64,000 bases of DNA from Flavobacterium phragmitis (GTDB lineage: Bacteria; Bacteroidota; Bacteroidia; Flavobacteriales; Flavobacteriaceae): positions 186,001-250,000 of the forward strand of contig NZ_FOMH01000006.1 of the NCBI RefSeq assembly GCF_900112575.1. The letters run 5' to 3'. The notes under the pieces are model-generated. The model did not search any database. It was not told the DNA's origin and saw only the letters and a program-made list of their open reading frames with translations. The position numbers and the translations under genes were made by a program. This document shows positions 33,492 to 43,147 of the stretch, piece by piece; positions within the stretch are counted from its first letter, which is position 1, and the number at the start of each line of letters is the position of its first letter.

Positions 33492-33536
33492 AAAGTACAT
33501 TAATCGATGAAGTTTATTCATAAATTAATGTACTTT
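33492..33536 (-). terminator. Terminator after the DapF-like gene
   Basis: AAAGTACATTAAT (33492-33504) and ATTAATGTACTTT (33524-33536) form a 13-bp stem followed by AU-rich sequence on the reverse strand. Confidence 0.75.
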
Positions 33537-33569
33537 CTAAGTTATCTAACAGTGAGTTAATAAAAGATT

Positions 33570-34436
33570 TTACAAATTAGTGTCTTCTATCAGTTCTTCG
33601 CTCAAAATACCAGAGCAAATTTCTCTAACTTCTCCTGTCATTCTAATATTAAAATCGGGATCAACTTTGATTTTTAATGTTCCTCCCTGCATTTTGATTG
33701 TAATATTTTCATCAACTAAACCTTTCTTTTTCATTACACTTGCCACTGCGCAAGACGAGCTTCCTGATGCAAGGGTGAATCCAGCTCCTCTTTCCCAAAT
33801 CAAAACTTCAACTTCATTTCGGTTAATGACTTTTGCAAATTGTACGTTGATTCTATTCGGAAACATTTCGTGGTTTTCTAAAAACGGACCGAATTTCTTA
33901 ATTTCATCAATACTCAAATCCTCTTTCAGAACTACACAATGTGGATTTCCAACAGAAACACAATTTACATCAAAAGATTTACCATTCGCTTCAATTGTAA
34001 CGTTATCTACTTCTGGAGTTTCAAATTTTGTAGGGATCAAATCTGATTTAAAAATTGCCTGTCCCATATCGACAGTGATAATTTTTGCTTTATTGTTTAC
34101 TGTCTCTTCAATCGTAGCTTTTACGATTCCACCTTTAGTTTCAACAGTAAATTCGTTTTTAGTTATTATTCCATAATCAAAAACGTATTTGCAGAATATA
34201 CGCAATCCGTTTCCGCTTTTCTCTGCTTCGGAACCGTCCGGATTGAATATTTGTAAACCGATATCAGCGCGATTGGAATCAACTAATAAAAGAATCCCAT
34301 CAGAACCTATTCCAAAATTTACATTACAGATTCTTGTTATGGCTTTTTGAGTTAGTTCAAATGTAATATTCTTGCCATCAAGCACTATATATTCATTTCC
34401 TAATCCGTGAGTTTTTACAAAGAAATTCTTGTTCAT
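33570..34436 (-). CDS. DapF-like epimerase lacking both catalytic cysteines
   Basis: About 288 residues in the diaminopimelate epimerase fold: THGLGNEYIVLDG at the start, NPDGSEAEKSGNGLR, VSVGNPHC, and ERGAGFTLASGSSSCAVAS. In true DapF the two proton-transferring cysteines lie in CGNGxR and ACGSGA; here these read SGNGLR and ASGSSS, so both are Ser. The fold is sure, the reaction is not: it may use a different substrate or chemistry. I start at 34436 (MNKNFFVKTHG); 34445 is also possible. A second, standard dapF may exist elsewhere. Confidence 0.75.
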   Translation of the reverse strand: MNKNFFVKTHGLGNEYIVLDGKNITFELTQKAITRICNVNFGIGSDGILLLVDSNRADIGLQIFNPDGSEAEKSGNGLRIFCKYVFDYGIITKNEFTVETKGGIVKATIEETVNNKAKIITVDMGQAIFKSDLIPTKFETPEVDNVTIEANGKSFDVNCVSVGNPHCVVLKEDLSIDEIKKFGPFLENHEMFPNRINVQFAKVINRNEVEVLIWERGAGFTLASGSSSCAVASVMKKKGLVDENITIKMQGGTLKIKVDPDFNIRMTGEVREICSGILSEELIEDTNL

Positions 34437-34522
34437 TTGTTTCATTATATTTTATAACTATCCGTTACCTGTACTTATTTTGAAAATGGCACACAGATGA
34501 CACAGATTCGCCAAAGCGAAGA

Positions 34523-34585
34523 CGCGGATTAAAACGGATTTTTATTAATCTGTTTAAATAAGTAAAAAATCTGTTTTAATCCGCG
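34523..34585. repeat. Inverted repeat CGCGGATTAAAAC..GTTTTAATCCGCG
   Basis: Arms 34523-34543 and 34565-34585 match over 21 bases with one mismatch. Partly related flanks (CACAGATTCGCCAAAGCGAAGA and ACGAAGTAAATCCG) extend the element to about 34490-34620. It fills the gap between the DUF5686 and DapF-like genes, and resembles a non-autonomous interspersed repeat. Confidence 0.7.
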
Positions 34586-34678
34586 TTTTTACGAAGTAAA
34601 TCCGTCTAATCAGCGTCCATTATTGTGCTTTTCAAGTTATTAATACACTTATTGGACAATCCTATTTTATTAATCTAA

Positions 34679-37180
34679 CTAGAAATAGAATCCGAAAGAT
34701 CCTTTTACAGCAAATTTGTGAGCATCTGGCATGTCTAGATAATTTCCTCTCCAAGAGAAATCAATTCTAAAGACTTTGAAAATATTCCCAATACCAGCAT
34801 GATATTCCCAATAAATATTTTCTGGAGCATTATAAGGTAATCCTGAGGCATTGATAGCACGGTTAGCCTCAGAAATTGTTCCGTGTACCGCTCTAACTCC
34901 TACAAATTCTCTCCAGTTTAATTTTCTCATAAATGGAACTCTAGCAAACAATCTTCCGCCAAAATCATGATTCCATTGTAAAGTCGTGTATTGATCTGTT
35001 ACGAATTCGTAGAAATTAAGGTTACTAAACGTATTTTCGATTGTAAAATAAGTCTGGTTCCCTGGAATTACACTCATTAATCCTAACGGAATTGTTCCAA
35101 ATGTTTTTCCTGTTTCTATAATAATATTAGATCTTCCTAAAGGTCCAATTATAATAGGCTGTTTGTAGAAGACCTGAATTTTTTCGTAGGCAAAATCACT
35201 ATCCAAAACTCCTTTTAATCCATAACTGAAATTCACAAAGAAATGGCTAAACGGACTGTCCACTAAATCTCTTTCAACACCATAACCAATTGTTTTTCGG
35301 TTTGGCATGTACTCAAACTGAATGTTAGCTTCTGATTGTTTTACATCACTTTTAACAACTCCCATCGGATTTGCTGTTGTTGGCAAAGTGGTATAATAAT
35401 CTAAACTAAACGTTTTTGAAGCCGATTCTAATGTTCGATAGGAGAATCCCGCCGAAACAATAAAATTCTTTTTAGCTTCCATTTCAACCGAGAGATTACT
35501 CAAATTAATATTGGTCAGTTTTCCGTTGCTTCCAGTTGTAAACAAAGCAGAAGACGCAAAACTTCGGCCTAAAATATCATTTGTCGTGGTTAAACTGGCT
35601 CCAATCTGTTCGATGTCGCGCCTGTTTCCTCCCGAAATAATCACACGGCTTTTCTTGTCTACCATCCATTTACCAGAAACTCCGTATTTGAATTTTTGGT
35701 CATCAAATCCGTAAGCAGTATATGCCTGTAAACGCCAAGGGTCATTGGGTCCAAAATAGGTTCTTCCCCCAACTCTCAATCTTAAACCTTCGACTTCATT
35801 ATAACCAAAAGTCGAATAAATAGGTCCGTAATCGAAGTTCTTAAATTCCACGTAACCGCTTCCTAAAATGGAGACGAGATTGTAGAGCTGTTTAAATCGC
35901 TTGACGGTCTGCAGTGTATCGAGCATTTTATAAATCCCCGCTTCGTCTTTATTTAATTTTTCAAAACGATTTTCTTCCCAAAATTCCGGCGGTCGTTCAT
36001 AGACCGCATTATCTATGAAATTGACTTCTTCTTTATAGAATTTTTCTGGTTTTTGAATGTTGAATTTATGATTACGATATAAAGTCGTTCGTTTTCCGTA
36101 AACTCCTTTTGATTTTTCTTTTTTATTCAAAGCAAAATCAGACATCATATAATCGCGGGTCAAAAGGAAAATAGAATCATTTTCTACTTCAAATTCCTGC
36201 TCGATATAAATGTCTTTTACCCAGTTAATATTGGCGCTTTTAGTAACCCCCATATTAATTTTTTTGATGGCAAAAGTGGTATCGTTTACCCAGAAATCTC
36301 CTTTAAAAGTCAGCTCATTTTTACGCCTCGGATAAAAAACAATATTAAAACACCATTTTTTGTCGATATAAGCACTGTCTTTTAAGACATAATTGTAAAC
36401 ATCAATTCCGGTTCTTGAAAGCGGGCTAGTAAAACTTTTATCAAAAAATTTAAGATGATTATCGTAAATATTATAATCAGAATAAAGGTCTTTTACGAAA
36501 GCTAAAATCTGCTGATTTCCATTGAAACCAGACATTTTATTTCCGGTAAGATTTTCTTTTACTTTCTTTATTTTATTATCTCCGTAAACATCATAAACCG
36601 ATTCGTTTATAAAAATCGGCAAATACGTTTTCCCCGTAACATCTGAAGTGTCAACATGATTGAAGACAAACTCCATTCCTTTAAAAAGTTTATTTTTCAT
36701 GAAAGCACTATCAATGGTATTCATGTCAAACTCCACTTTTTCATACTTCTGCATTTGATATTGATTGAATTGGTAAAGTCCGTTTTTACGCTTTCTTTCC
36801 CATATTTTCCTCAAAATATCCAATGCAGGATTATTCTTTTTAGACGTTTTTCCTGTATAAATTACAACTTCATTTAACGCTTCAGCTTCGCCTAAAACAA
36901 TTTTAAAATTATAATTAACTGCTTTTTCCAGCGGCACTTCTTTATCTGAAAATCCAGCTGAAGTCACTAATAATGCCGTATAAGTATTTGGGGATTCTAA
37001 ATAAAAACGACCGTCTTCATTAGAAACGATTCCGGTATTAGAACCTTTAAAGACAACATTTGCAAAAGGTATCGGCTGATTAGATTTGTCCAAAACAATT
37101 CCACTCACTTTCGTTTGTGCAGTAACAATAGCCGCAAACGCGAATACAAAAAATAGGCTGAGTAAAATTATTCTTTTCAT
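34679..37180 (-). CDS. DUF5686/carboxypeptidase-regulatory outer-membrane protein
   Basis: About 833 residues: signal peptide (MKRIILLSLFFVFAFAAIVT), a carboxypeptidase-regulatory-like domain (VSGIVLDKSNQPIPFANVVF), a middle DUF5686 region (NNPALDILRKIWERKRKNGL, then DSAYIDKKWCFNIVFYPRRK), and a C-terminal barrel ending KFAVKGSFGFYF. The family is found in Bacteroidota outer membranes; the function is not known. I start at 37180 because the upstream ATG at 37207 lies inside the pdhB terminator stem. Confidence 0.87.
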   Translation of the reverse strand: MKRIILLSLFFVFAFAAIVTAQTKVSGIVLDKSNQPIPFANVVFKGSNTGIVSNEDGRFYLESPNTYTALLVTSAGFSDKEVPLEKAVNYNFKIVLGEAEALNEVVIYTGKTSKKNNPALDILRKIWERKRKNGLYQFNQYQMQKYEKVEFDMNTIDSAFMKNKLFKGMEFVFNHVDTSDVTGKTYLPIFINESVYDVYGDNKIKKVKENLTGNKMSGFNGNQQILAFVKDLYSDYNIYDNHLKFFDKSFTSPLSRTGIDVYNYVLKDSAYIDKKWCFNIVFYPRRKNELTFKGDFWVNDTTFAIKKINMGVTKSANINWVKDIYIEQEFEVENDSIFLLTRDYMMSDFALNKKEKSKGVYGKRTTLYRNHKFNIQKPEKFYKEEVNFIDNAVYERPPEFWEENRFEKLNKDEAGIYKMLDTLQTVKRFKQLYNLVSILGSGYVEFKNFDYGPIYSTFGYNEVEGLRLRVGGRTYFGPNDPWRLQAYTAYGFDDQKFKYGVSGKWMVDKKSRVIISGGNRRDIEQIGASLTTTNDILGRSFASSALFTTGSNGKLTNINLSNLSVEMEAKKNFIVSAGFSYRTLESASKTFSLDYYTTLPTTANPMGVVKSDVKQSEANIQFEYMPNRKTIGYGVERDLVDSPFSHFFVNFSYGLKGVLDSDFAYEKIQVFYKQPIIIGPLGRSNIIIETGKTFGTIPLGLMSVIPGNQTYFTIENTFSNLNFYEFVTDQYTTLQWNHDFGGRLFARVPFMRKLNWREFVGVRAVHGTISEANRAINASGLPYNAPENIYWEYHAGIGNIFKVFRIDFSWRGNYLDMPDAHKFAVKGSFGFYF

Positions 37181-37194
37181 TGTCTGGGCAAAAA

Positions 37195-37230
37195 AAAACT
37201 TCATCAATTAACTATGAATGATGAAGTTTT
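37195..37230 (-). terminator. pdhB terminator
   Basis: AAAACTTCATC (37195-37205) pairs with GATGAAGTTTT (37220-37230), followed by a run of Us on the reverse strand. It lies 21 bases after the pdhB stop. Confidence 0.8.
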
Positions 37231-37250
37231 GTGAGTATTTTAAATTTGTA

Positions 37251-38228
37251 TTATTTATATAATACTTTTTTAACTGCTTTTACTACATCACCAGCATTTG
37301 GCAACCAGTCTTTTAATAATACTGGAGAGTAAGGTGCGGGAGTATCTGCAGTTGTAATACGTTGAATTGGCGCATCAAGGAAGTCGAATGCCTGCTCTTG
37401 AACGATATAAGAAATCTCAGAAGAAAGGCTGGCAACTGGCCAAGCTTCTTCAAGAATTACTAAACGGTTTGTTTTTTTAACCGATTTTAAGATTGCATCT
37501 TTATCCATTGGACGAACTGTTCTTAAGTCGATGATCTCACAAGAGATTCCTTCTTTAGCTAATTCATCAGCAGCGATAAAAGCTTCTTTGATGATTTTCC
37601 CGAAAGAAACGATTGTTACATCTGTACCTTCACGTTTCACATCAGCAACACCAAGTGGAATTGTGTATTCTCCGTCTGGCACTTCACCTTTGTCTCCGTA
37701 CATCTGCTCAGATTCCATAAAAATAACTGGATCATTGTCACGTATAGCTGATTTTAACAATCCTTTTGCATCGTAAGGAGTTGAAGGAACAACAACTTTA
37801 AGACCTGGAGTATTTGCAAACCAGTTTTCTAAAGCTTGAGAGTGAGTTGCTCCTAATTGACCAGCAGAAGCTGTTGGTCCGCGAAAAACGATAGGCACAT
37901 TAAATTGTCCTCCTGTCATTTGACGCATTTTAGCAGCGTTATTTATAATTTGATCAATACCAACTAAACAGAAGTTGAATGTCATATATTCTACAATAGG
38001 GCGGTTTCCGTTCATTGCAGAACCTACTGCAATTCCTGAAAAACCAAGCTCAGCAATTGGAGTATCAATTACTCTTTTTTCACCAAACTCAGCAAGCATT
38101 CCTTTTGAAGCTTTGTAAGCTCCATTGTATTCTGCAACCTCTTCTCCCATTAAATATATGGATTCATCGCGACGCATTTCTTCGCTCATCGCTTCACAAA
38201 TGGCCTCTCTAAATTGTATTGTTCTCAT
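37251..38228 (-). CDS. pdhB: Pyruvate dehydrogenase E1 component, beta subunit
   Basis: A 325-residue transketolase-like beta subunit of a 2-oxoacid dehydrogenase E1. It starts MRTIQFREAICEAMSEEMRRD, with LMGEEVAEYNGAYKASKGML, the central FRGPTASAGQLGATHSQ and MESEQMYGDKGEVP. These fit pyruvate rather than branched-chain substrates. The alpha subunit and E2 are not adjacent in this window, so the complex is encoded at more than one site. A terminator follows. Confidence 0.92.
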   Translation of the reverse strand: MRTIQFREAICEAMSEEMRRDESIYLMGEEVAEYNGAYKASKGMLAEFGEKRVIDTPIAELGFSGIAVGSAMNGNRPIVEYMTFNFCLVGIDQIINNAAKMRQMTGGQFNVPIVFRGPTASAGQLGATHSQALENWFANTPGLKVVVPSTPYDAKGLLKSAIRDNDPVIFMESEQMYGDKGEVPDGEYTIPLGVADVKREGTDVTIVSFGKIIKEAFIAADELAKEGISCEIIDLRTVRPMDKDAILKSVKKTNRLVILEEAWPVASLSSEISYIVQEQAFDFLDAPIQRITTADTPAPYSPVLLKDWLPNAGDVVKAVKKVLYK

Positions 38229-38729
38229 ATTTTATATTGTATGTTGAATTTTCTGAAGAGCAAAAATAAATATTTTAAATAACTTAAAAGCATAAATTGA
38301 ATTTAAAATCGCATGAACTGCCGCACATCTTTCGGTTTTAACTTTTTTATGCTTATTGTGATATTTACGAAATCGATATAATAACGTATAATCAACACTT
38401 ATTTCATCCAAAATATTTTTTAGACAAACTTTTATTGATTTGTTTAATTCTTGTTTCTCCGAAATTCAATCATCAAAACGTAAAAAATCAAAAAATAGTA
38501 TTTTTTATACAAAACCTAAACCCACCTGAATACTCGAATCATTGCAAAATTCCTAACAATCAGACAAAATGAGTGCTTTTTCATTTTTAGATTCCGATGA
38601 AAATCACTCAAAACCGCATAATCTGCGAAATCGTAATAGTTTTAAAAAATATTATGCACGCATAGTATAATTATTCCAAATTAAATTCTAAATTTGTAAA
38701 AGCATATTATAAATTCAAAATATATACTT
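38229..38729. other. 501-base divergent gap between pdhB and etfB
   Basis: No open frame is convincing. Near etfB it holds TAAATTTG (38689-38696), a -7 element, and the palindrome TATGCACGCATA (38653-38664), a candidate operator. The rest is AT-rich with no repeat that I can see. Confidence 0.5.
38653..38664. promoter_or_regulatory. TATGC-AC-GCATA palindrome upstream of etfB
   Basis: It lies about 25 bases upstream of the -7 element TAAATTTG, within wider partial symmetry ATTATGC..GCATAGTATAAT. Its position suggests a repressor site for etfBA, possibly of a fatty-acid-type regulator; that is inference. Confidence 0.45.
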
Positions 38730-39476
38730 ATGAAAATACTAGTTTGCATCAGCCATGTGCCTGATACTACTTCTAAAATTAACTTTACTAACGGCGATTC
38801 AGAATTTGATACAGCCGGAGTACAATATGTAATTAACCCTAACGACGAATTCGGACTTACACGTGCTATCTGGTTTCAGGAGCAACAAGGAGCAAATGTA
38901 ACCGTAGTGAACGTTGGAGGTCCTGATACTGAACCAACATTACGTAAAGCTTTGGCAATTGGTGCAAACGAAGCAATTCGTGTAAATGCAAATCCAACTG
39001 ATGGTTTTTTTGTTGCAAAACAATTAGCAGAAGTAATTAAAAACGGAGGTTACGATTTAGTGATCGCTGGAAAAGAATCTTTAGACTATAACGGAGGAAT
39101 GGTTCCTGGAATGATTGCTGGCATTTTAGGTTCTAACTTCTTAAACTCTTGTACAAGCTTAACTGTTGACGGAAACAACGTAAAAGCTGTTCGTGAAATT
39201 GACGGTGGAAAAGAAACTGTAAGTACTACTCTGCCTTTAATTATTGGTGCTCAAAAAGGTCTTGTTGAAGAAAAAGATCTTCGTATTCCAAACATGAGAG
39301 GAATCATGACAGCAAGAACTAAAGCTTTAACTATTCTTGAGCCAGTTGATGCTCCTGTAAATACAAAAGCAGTGAAATTTGAAAAACCAGCTCCAAAATC
39401 AGCAGTGAAATTAGTATCTGCAGATAATTTAGATGAGTTAATCAATTTATTACACAACGAAGCGAAAGTAATCTAG
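38730..39476 (+). CDS. etfB: Electron transfer flavoprotein, beta subunit
   Basis: A 248-residue ETF beta subunit that carries electrons from acyl-CoA and other dehydrogenases towards the quinone pool. It starts MKILVCISHVPDTTSKINF and has AGKESLDYNGGMVPGMIAGIL, the AMP-binding stretch. It is followed by etfA 87 bases on. The spacer (39480-39540) has CAGTTTTCAG and TGAAACTTGAAACC simple repeats. Confidence 0.95.
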   Translation: MKILVCISHVPDTTSKINFTNGDSEFDTAGVQYVINPNDEFGLTRAIWFQEQQGANVTVVNVGGPDTEPTLRKALAIGANEAIRVNANPTDGFFVAKQLAEVIKNGGYDLVIAGKESLDYNGGMVPGMIAGILGSNFLNSCTSLTVDGNNVKAVREIDGGKETVSTTLPLIIGAQKGLVEEKDLRIPNMRGIMTARTKALTILEPVDAPVNTKAVKFEKPAPKSAVKLVSADNLDELINLLHNEAKVI

Positions 39477-39563
39477 TAATCAGTTTTCAGTCGCAGTTTT
39501 CAGTTTTCAGCAACTACCTGAAACTTGAAACCTAAAACTAATAACCTCTAAACAAAAAAAATC

Positions 39564-40532
39564 ATGTCAATATTAATATATGCAGAATCTGCAGAAGGAA
39601 AATTTAAAAAAGTTGCTTTCGAATTGGCTTCTTACGCCAAGAAAGTAGCAGAATCATTAGGAACAACTGTTACTGCTTTAACAGTAAACATTAGCGACGT
39701 TAGCGAATTAGGCAAATACGGAGTTGATAAAGTATTAAAAGTAAACAATGATAAATTAGCTGGTTTTACAGCTAAAGCTTATGCTGATGTAATCAAACAA
39801 GCTGCTGAAAAAGAAGGAACAAAAGTAGTATTACTTTCTTCTACAACAGACAGTATTTACCTTTCTTCATTAGTAGCAGTAGCTTTAAATGCTGGTTTTG
39901 CTTCAAATGTTGTAGGATTGCCAGTTAGTACTTCTCCATTCCAGGTAAAAAGAAATGCTTTCTCAAACAAAGCGTTCAATATTACACAAATCGATACAGA
40001 TGTAAAAGTTCTTGGTTTAGCTAAAAACTCTTACGGGATTTTTGAAAGCGCTGGAGCTGCAGCTGCAGAAGATTTTAATCCAACACTTGGAGACAATGAT
40101 TTTGGAATTAAAGTAGATTCTGTTGAAAAAGTGACCGGAAAAGTTTCTATTGCTGATGCTGACATCGTAGTTTCTGGCGGACGTGGATTAAAAGGACCAG
40201 AAAACTGGGGATTAGTTGAAAATTTAGCTGAAGTTTTAGGCGCAGCAACAGCCTGTTCTAAACCAGTTTCAGATCTAGGATGGAGACCTCATAGCGAACA
40301 CGTTGGACAAACAGGAAAACCAGTTGCTACTAACTTATATATTGCTATAGGTATTTCTGGAGCAATCCAACACATTGCAGGTATTAACTCATCTAAAGTA
40401 AAAGTAGTTATCAATAACGATCCAGAAGCGCCTTTCTTTAAAGTGGCTGATTACGGAATTGTTGGAGATGCTTTCGAAATTGTACCTCAATTAACAGAGA
40501 AACTTAAAGCTTTTAAAGCACAACATTCTTAA
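39564..40532 (+). CDS. etfA: Electron transfer flavoprotein, alpha subunit
   Basis: A 322-residue FAD-binding ETF alpha subunit. The C-terminal FAD site is clear: VVSGGRGLKGPENWGLVENLA, GWRPHSEHVGQTGKPV, YIAIGISGAIQHIAGI and VINNDPEAPFFKVADYGIVGD. It forms the heterodimer with EtfB and is expressed with it. Confidence 0.96.
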   Translation: MSILIYAESAEGKFKKVAFELASYAKKVAESLGTTVTALTVNISDVSELGKYGVDKVLKVNNDKLAGFTAKAYADVIKQAAEKEGTKVVLLSSTTDSIYLSSLVAVALNAGFASNVVGLPVSTSPFQVKRNAFSNKAFNITQIDTDVKVLGLAKNSYGIFESAGAAAAEDFNPTLGDNDFGIKVDSVEKVTGKVSIADADIVVSGGRGLKGPENWGLVENLAEVLGAATACSKPVSDLGWRPHSEHVGQTGKPVATNLYIAIGISGAIQHIAGINSSKVKVVINNDPEAPFFKVADYGIVGDAFEIVPQLTEKLKAFKAQHS

Positions 40533-40696
40533 TTCAAGAATTCTCTTCAAAATATTTGCTGCCTAAAAACAAGATATTGTATCTTTGTTTATAGGCAGCT
40601 TTTTTGTTCCATATTTTTTGATTAAAATTGCAGCTTTATTTTCCAATCAAAAAAAGCAATAAAATGAGGCGCTAAGTGCCTTTTTTACAAACATAT

Positions 40697-41320
40697 ATGA
40701 GTCTAGTAAAATTATCTATAAAAGGAATTTCATACAGCCAAACTCAAAATGGCGCTTATGCCCTAATTCTGAATGAAGTTGATGGTGAAAGAAAATTACC
40801 TATTGTTATTGGCGCTTTTGAAGCCCAATCGATAGCTATTGCCTTAGAAAAAGAAATAAAACCACCACGTCCTCTAACACACGATTTATTCAAAAACTTT
40901 GCAGAAAGATTTGATATCGTGGTAAAACAAGTTATCATTCACAAATTAGTAGACGGCGTTTTTTACTCCAGCTTAATCTGTGAAAGAGACAAAATTGAAG
41001 AAATCATTGATGCTCGAACTTCAGATGCTATCGCTTTAGCATTACGTTTCAATGCGCCAATTTTTACTTATAAAAACATCTTGGATAAAGCCGGAATTTA
41101 TTTAAAATCAAACACTGCTGATGCTGACCAAGGATCTCAGGAAATTGATGATGTTCTTTCAAACCCAGAAACTTTTGGACGTGAAGAAGAAAGCAATCAA
41201 TCTGGAGATGTTTATTCAAAACATACTTTACAAGAACTGAATGAACTTTTAGACCAGGCAGTTTCTCAGGAAGATTACGAAAAAGCAGCAAAAATTAGAG
41301 ACGAAATCTCAAGAAGATAA
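40697..41320 (+). CDS. Bifunctional nuclease (DUF151) with UVR motif
   Basis: About 207 residues: an N-terminal BFN domain (MSLVKLSIKGISYSQTQNGA, then LPIVIGAFEAQSIAIALE and ARTSDAIALALRF) and a C-terminal UVR coiled-coil motif (LLDQAVSQEDYEKAAKIRDE). BFN proteins are reported to have RNase/DNase activity; the UVR motif is used for protein contacts in UvrB/UvrC. I start at 40697, as the in-frame ATG at 40676 adds seven unconserved residues. It precedes thyA by 42 bases. Confidence 0.88.
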   Translation: MSLVKLSIKGISYSQTQNGAYALILNEVDGERKLPIVIGAFEAQSIAIALEKEIKPPRPLTHDLFKNFAERFDIVVKQVIIHKLVDGVFYSSLICERDKIEEIIDARTSDAIALALRFNAPIFTYKNILDKAGIYLKSNTADADQGSQEIDDVLSNPETFGREEESNQSGDVYSKHTLQELNELLDQAVSQEDYEKAAKIRDEISRR

Positions 41321-41362
41321 TTTTCCATTTAATCGTCAAACCGATTAAACAATAAACTAAAT

Positions 41363-42214
41363 ATGAAACAATACTTAGATTTAGTAAAACACGTTTTAGA
41401 AAACGGCAATCAAAAAGGAGACCGTACTGGAACTGGAACAAAAAGTGTTTTTGGCTACCAGATGCGTTTTGATTTAAGTGAAGGTTTCCCAATGGTTACA
41501 ACAAAAAAACTTCATTTAAAATCAATTATTTACGAATTGCTTTGGTTCTTAAAAGGAGATACCAATATTAAATATCTTAAAGAAAACGGGGTAAAAATCT
41601 GGGATGAATGGGCAGATTCGAATGGAGATTTAGGTCCTGTTTACGGACATCAATGGCGTAACTGGAATAGCGAAGAAATTGACCAGATTTCCGAATTGAT
41701 TACGGAATTAAAAACAAATCCAAACAGCCGAAGAATGCTGGTTTCTGCATGGAATCCTTCGGTTCTGCCAGATACCAAAAAGTCTTTTGAAGAAAATGTG
41801 GCCAATAACAAAGCTGCCTTGCCTCCATGTCATGCCTTTTTTCAGTTTTATGTGGCAAGTCCCGATTTAGAAAAAGGAGAAACGAAAGGAAAATTATCCT
41901 GCCAGTTATACCAAAGAAGTGCTGACATCTTTTTAGGAGTACCTTTTAATATTGCTTCTTATGCATTGTTTACAATGATGATTGCTCAAGTCTGCGATTT
42001 AGAGCCTGGTGAATTCATTCACACTTTTGGTGATGCACATATTTACAATAATCATTTTGAACAATTAGAATTACAATTAACTCGTGAGCCAAAACCATTA
42101 CCAAAAATGATTTTGAATCCAGCGATTAAAAACATTTTTGATTTTGATTATGACGATTTCACTTTAGTAGACTACGATCCGCATCCTGCAATAAAAGGAA
42201 GTGTCGCTGTATAA
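41363..42214 (+). CDS. thyA: Thymidylate synthase
   Basis: A 283-residue enzyme converting dUMP to dTMP with methylene-tetrahydrofolate. It has [18 protein letters not shown], the catalytic cysteine in [12 protein letters not shown], and [21 protein letters not shown]. It is about 19 residues longer than the E. coli enzyme because of insertions before PPCH ([14 protein letters not shown]) and after it ([10 protein letters not shown]). folA, whose product recycles the folate, lies three genes downstream. Confidence 0.97.
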   Translation: MKQYLDLVKHVLENGNQKGDRTGTGTKSVFGYQMRFDLSEGFPMVTTKKLHLKSIIYELLWFLKGDTNIKYLKENGVKIWDEWADSNGDLGPVYGHQWRNWNSEEIDQISELITELKTNPNSRRMLVSAWNPSVLPDTKKSFEENVANNKAALPPCHAFFQFYVASPDLEKGETKGKLSCQLYQRSADIFLGVPFNIASYALFTMMIAQVCDLEPGEFIHTFGDAHIYNNHFEQLELQLTREPKPLPKMILNPAIKNIFDFDYDDFTLVDYDPHPAIKGSVAV

Positions 42215-42220
42215 AAAACA

Positions 42221-42254
42221 AAAAAATCCGCTTAAAATATTGAGCGGATTTTTT
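42221..42254. terminator. Bidirectional terminator between thyA and the CBM48-like gene
   Basis: AAAAAATCCGCT (42221-42232) and AGCGGATTTTTT (42243-42254) form a 12-bp stem with U-runs on both strands, between convergent genes. Confidence 0.88.
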
Positions 42255-42551
42255 TTATACAATTAAGACACTATTCTCACTTCCAGCATAATCGTTCCAT
42301 TTATAAGAATCGGCTTCTGGATCGTTTACATAAATCCCGTCTATTACATACTTAAATTCGTAGATCGCATCTTTAACCAAATCATAAGTCGCTTTAAAAG
42401 TTCCGTTTTTCAACTTACTCAAAGTTCCTTCTGAAGGATTCCAGTTGTTAAAATCTCCAACGACCGCTGCCGAATCAGCGTCTTTGGCATCTATAGAAAA
42501 TGTTACTTTACAAACTGGTTTCGTTTTGATGAATTGTTTTTTCAAAGACAT
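42255..42551 (-). CDS. Isoamylase early-set (glycogen-binding-like) domain protein
   Basis: A 98-residue single-domain protein of the CBM48/AMPK beta-subunit type: VTFSIDAKDADSAAVVGDFNNWNPSEGTLSKLKNG, then YEFKYVIDGIYVNDPEAD. Such domains bind glycogen-like glucans, usually as part of larger enzymes. Standing alone here, it may be a small glucan-binding or regulatory protein. No carbohydrate genes are adjacent. Confidence 0.87.
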   Translation of the reverse strand: MSLKKQFIKTKPVCKVTFSIDAKDADSAAVVGDFNNWNPSEGTLSKLKNGTFKATYDLVKDAIYEFKYVIDGIYVNDPEADSYKWNDYAGSENSVLIV

Positions 42552-42790
42552 AACTATTTAGTTTTTAGATTTATACATCTAAAATTAAATAAAATCAATC
42601 AAACCCCCACTACTCGCCTATTCGATTTATCATAATACCAAAAACGACATGTTATTTTAGTGATATCTGCAATTTAAAGGGCGTAAAATTTTGCTTTTCA
42701 AATTCTTAGATTATTCCAAACCAAATATTCTTTTCGCAAAATATTGACTTTCAAAAATAAATTTTAACTTTATAATCTCATTTTTATCTT

Positions 42791-43135
42791 ATGGAAAAAG
42801 AAGTGCACGAACAATACGAATACGCTAGACGACGATTAAGACAAAAAAAAATCCTTTATTTTCATTTTGTTCTTTTCCTTCTAGGAAGTTTATTTTTATT
42901 TATAGCCAATAGATTTTTTGGTTTTGGAGAAGGTACAACTCAAAATTGGTGTATATGGGGCATTACAATCTGGCTCTTTCTTTTTATTCTGCATTTTATA
43001 AAAGTATATATCACTGACCGTTTTATGAATAAAAAATGGGAAAGGGAACAAATTGATCGATTAGTTGCTTTACAGCAAAAAAGAATCAGTCAGCTCGAAT
43101 CTTCAATTAATGAAGAGAATGAAAATAAAATTTAG
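42791..43135 (+). CDS. 2TM-domain protein
   Basis: A 114-residue protein with two membrane segments (ILYFHFVLFLLGSLFLFIA and WCIWGITIWLFLFILHFIK) flanked by charged helices; this is the 2TM domain seen in Bacteroidota, sometimes fused to LytTR regulators. The function is unknown. It is 12 bases upstream of folA and probably shares its transcript. Confidence 0.85.
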   Translation: MEKEVHEQYEYARRRLRQKKILYFHFVLFLLGSLFLFIANRFFGFGEGTTQNWCIWGITIWLFLFILHFIKVYITDRFMNKKWEREQIDRLVALQQKRISQLESSINEENENKI

Positions 43136-43147
43136 ATTAAGCATACC

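Noticed and set aside
37181..37207. Longer start for the DUF5686 protein
   Set aside because: It would begin within the terminator hairpin of pdhB, and the signal peptide starts cleanly at 37180.
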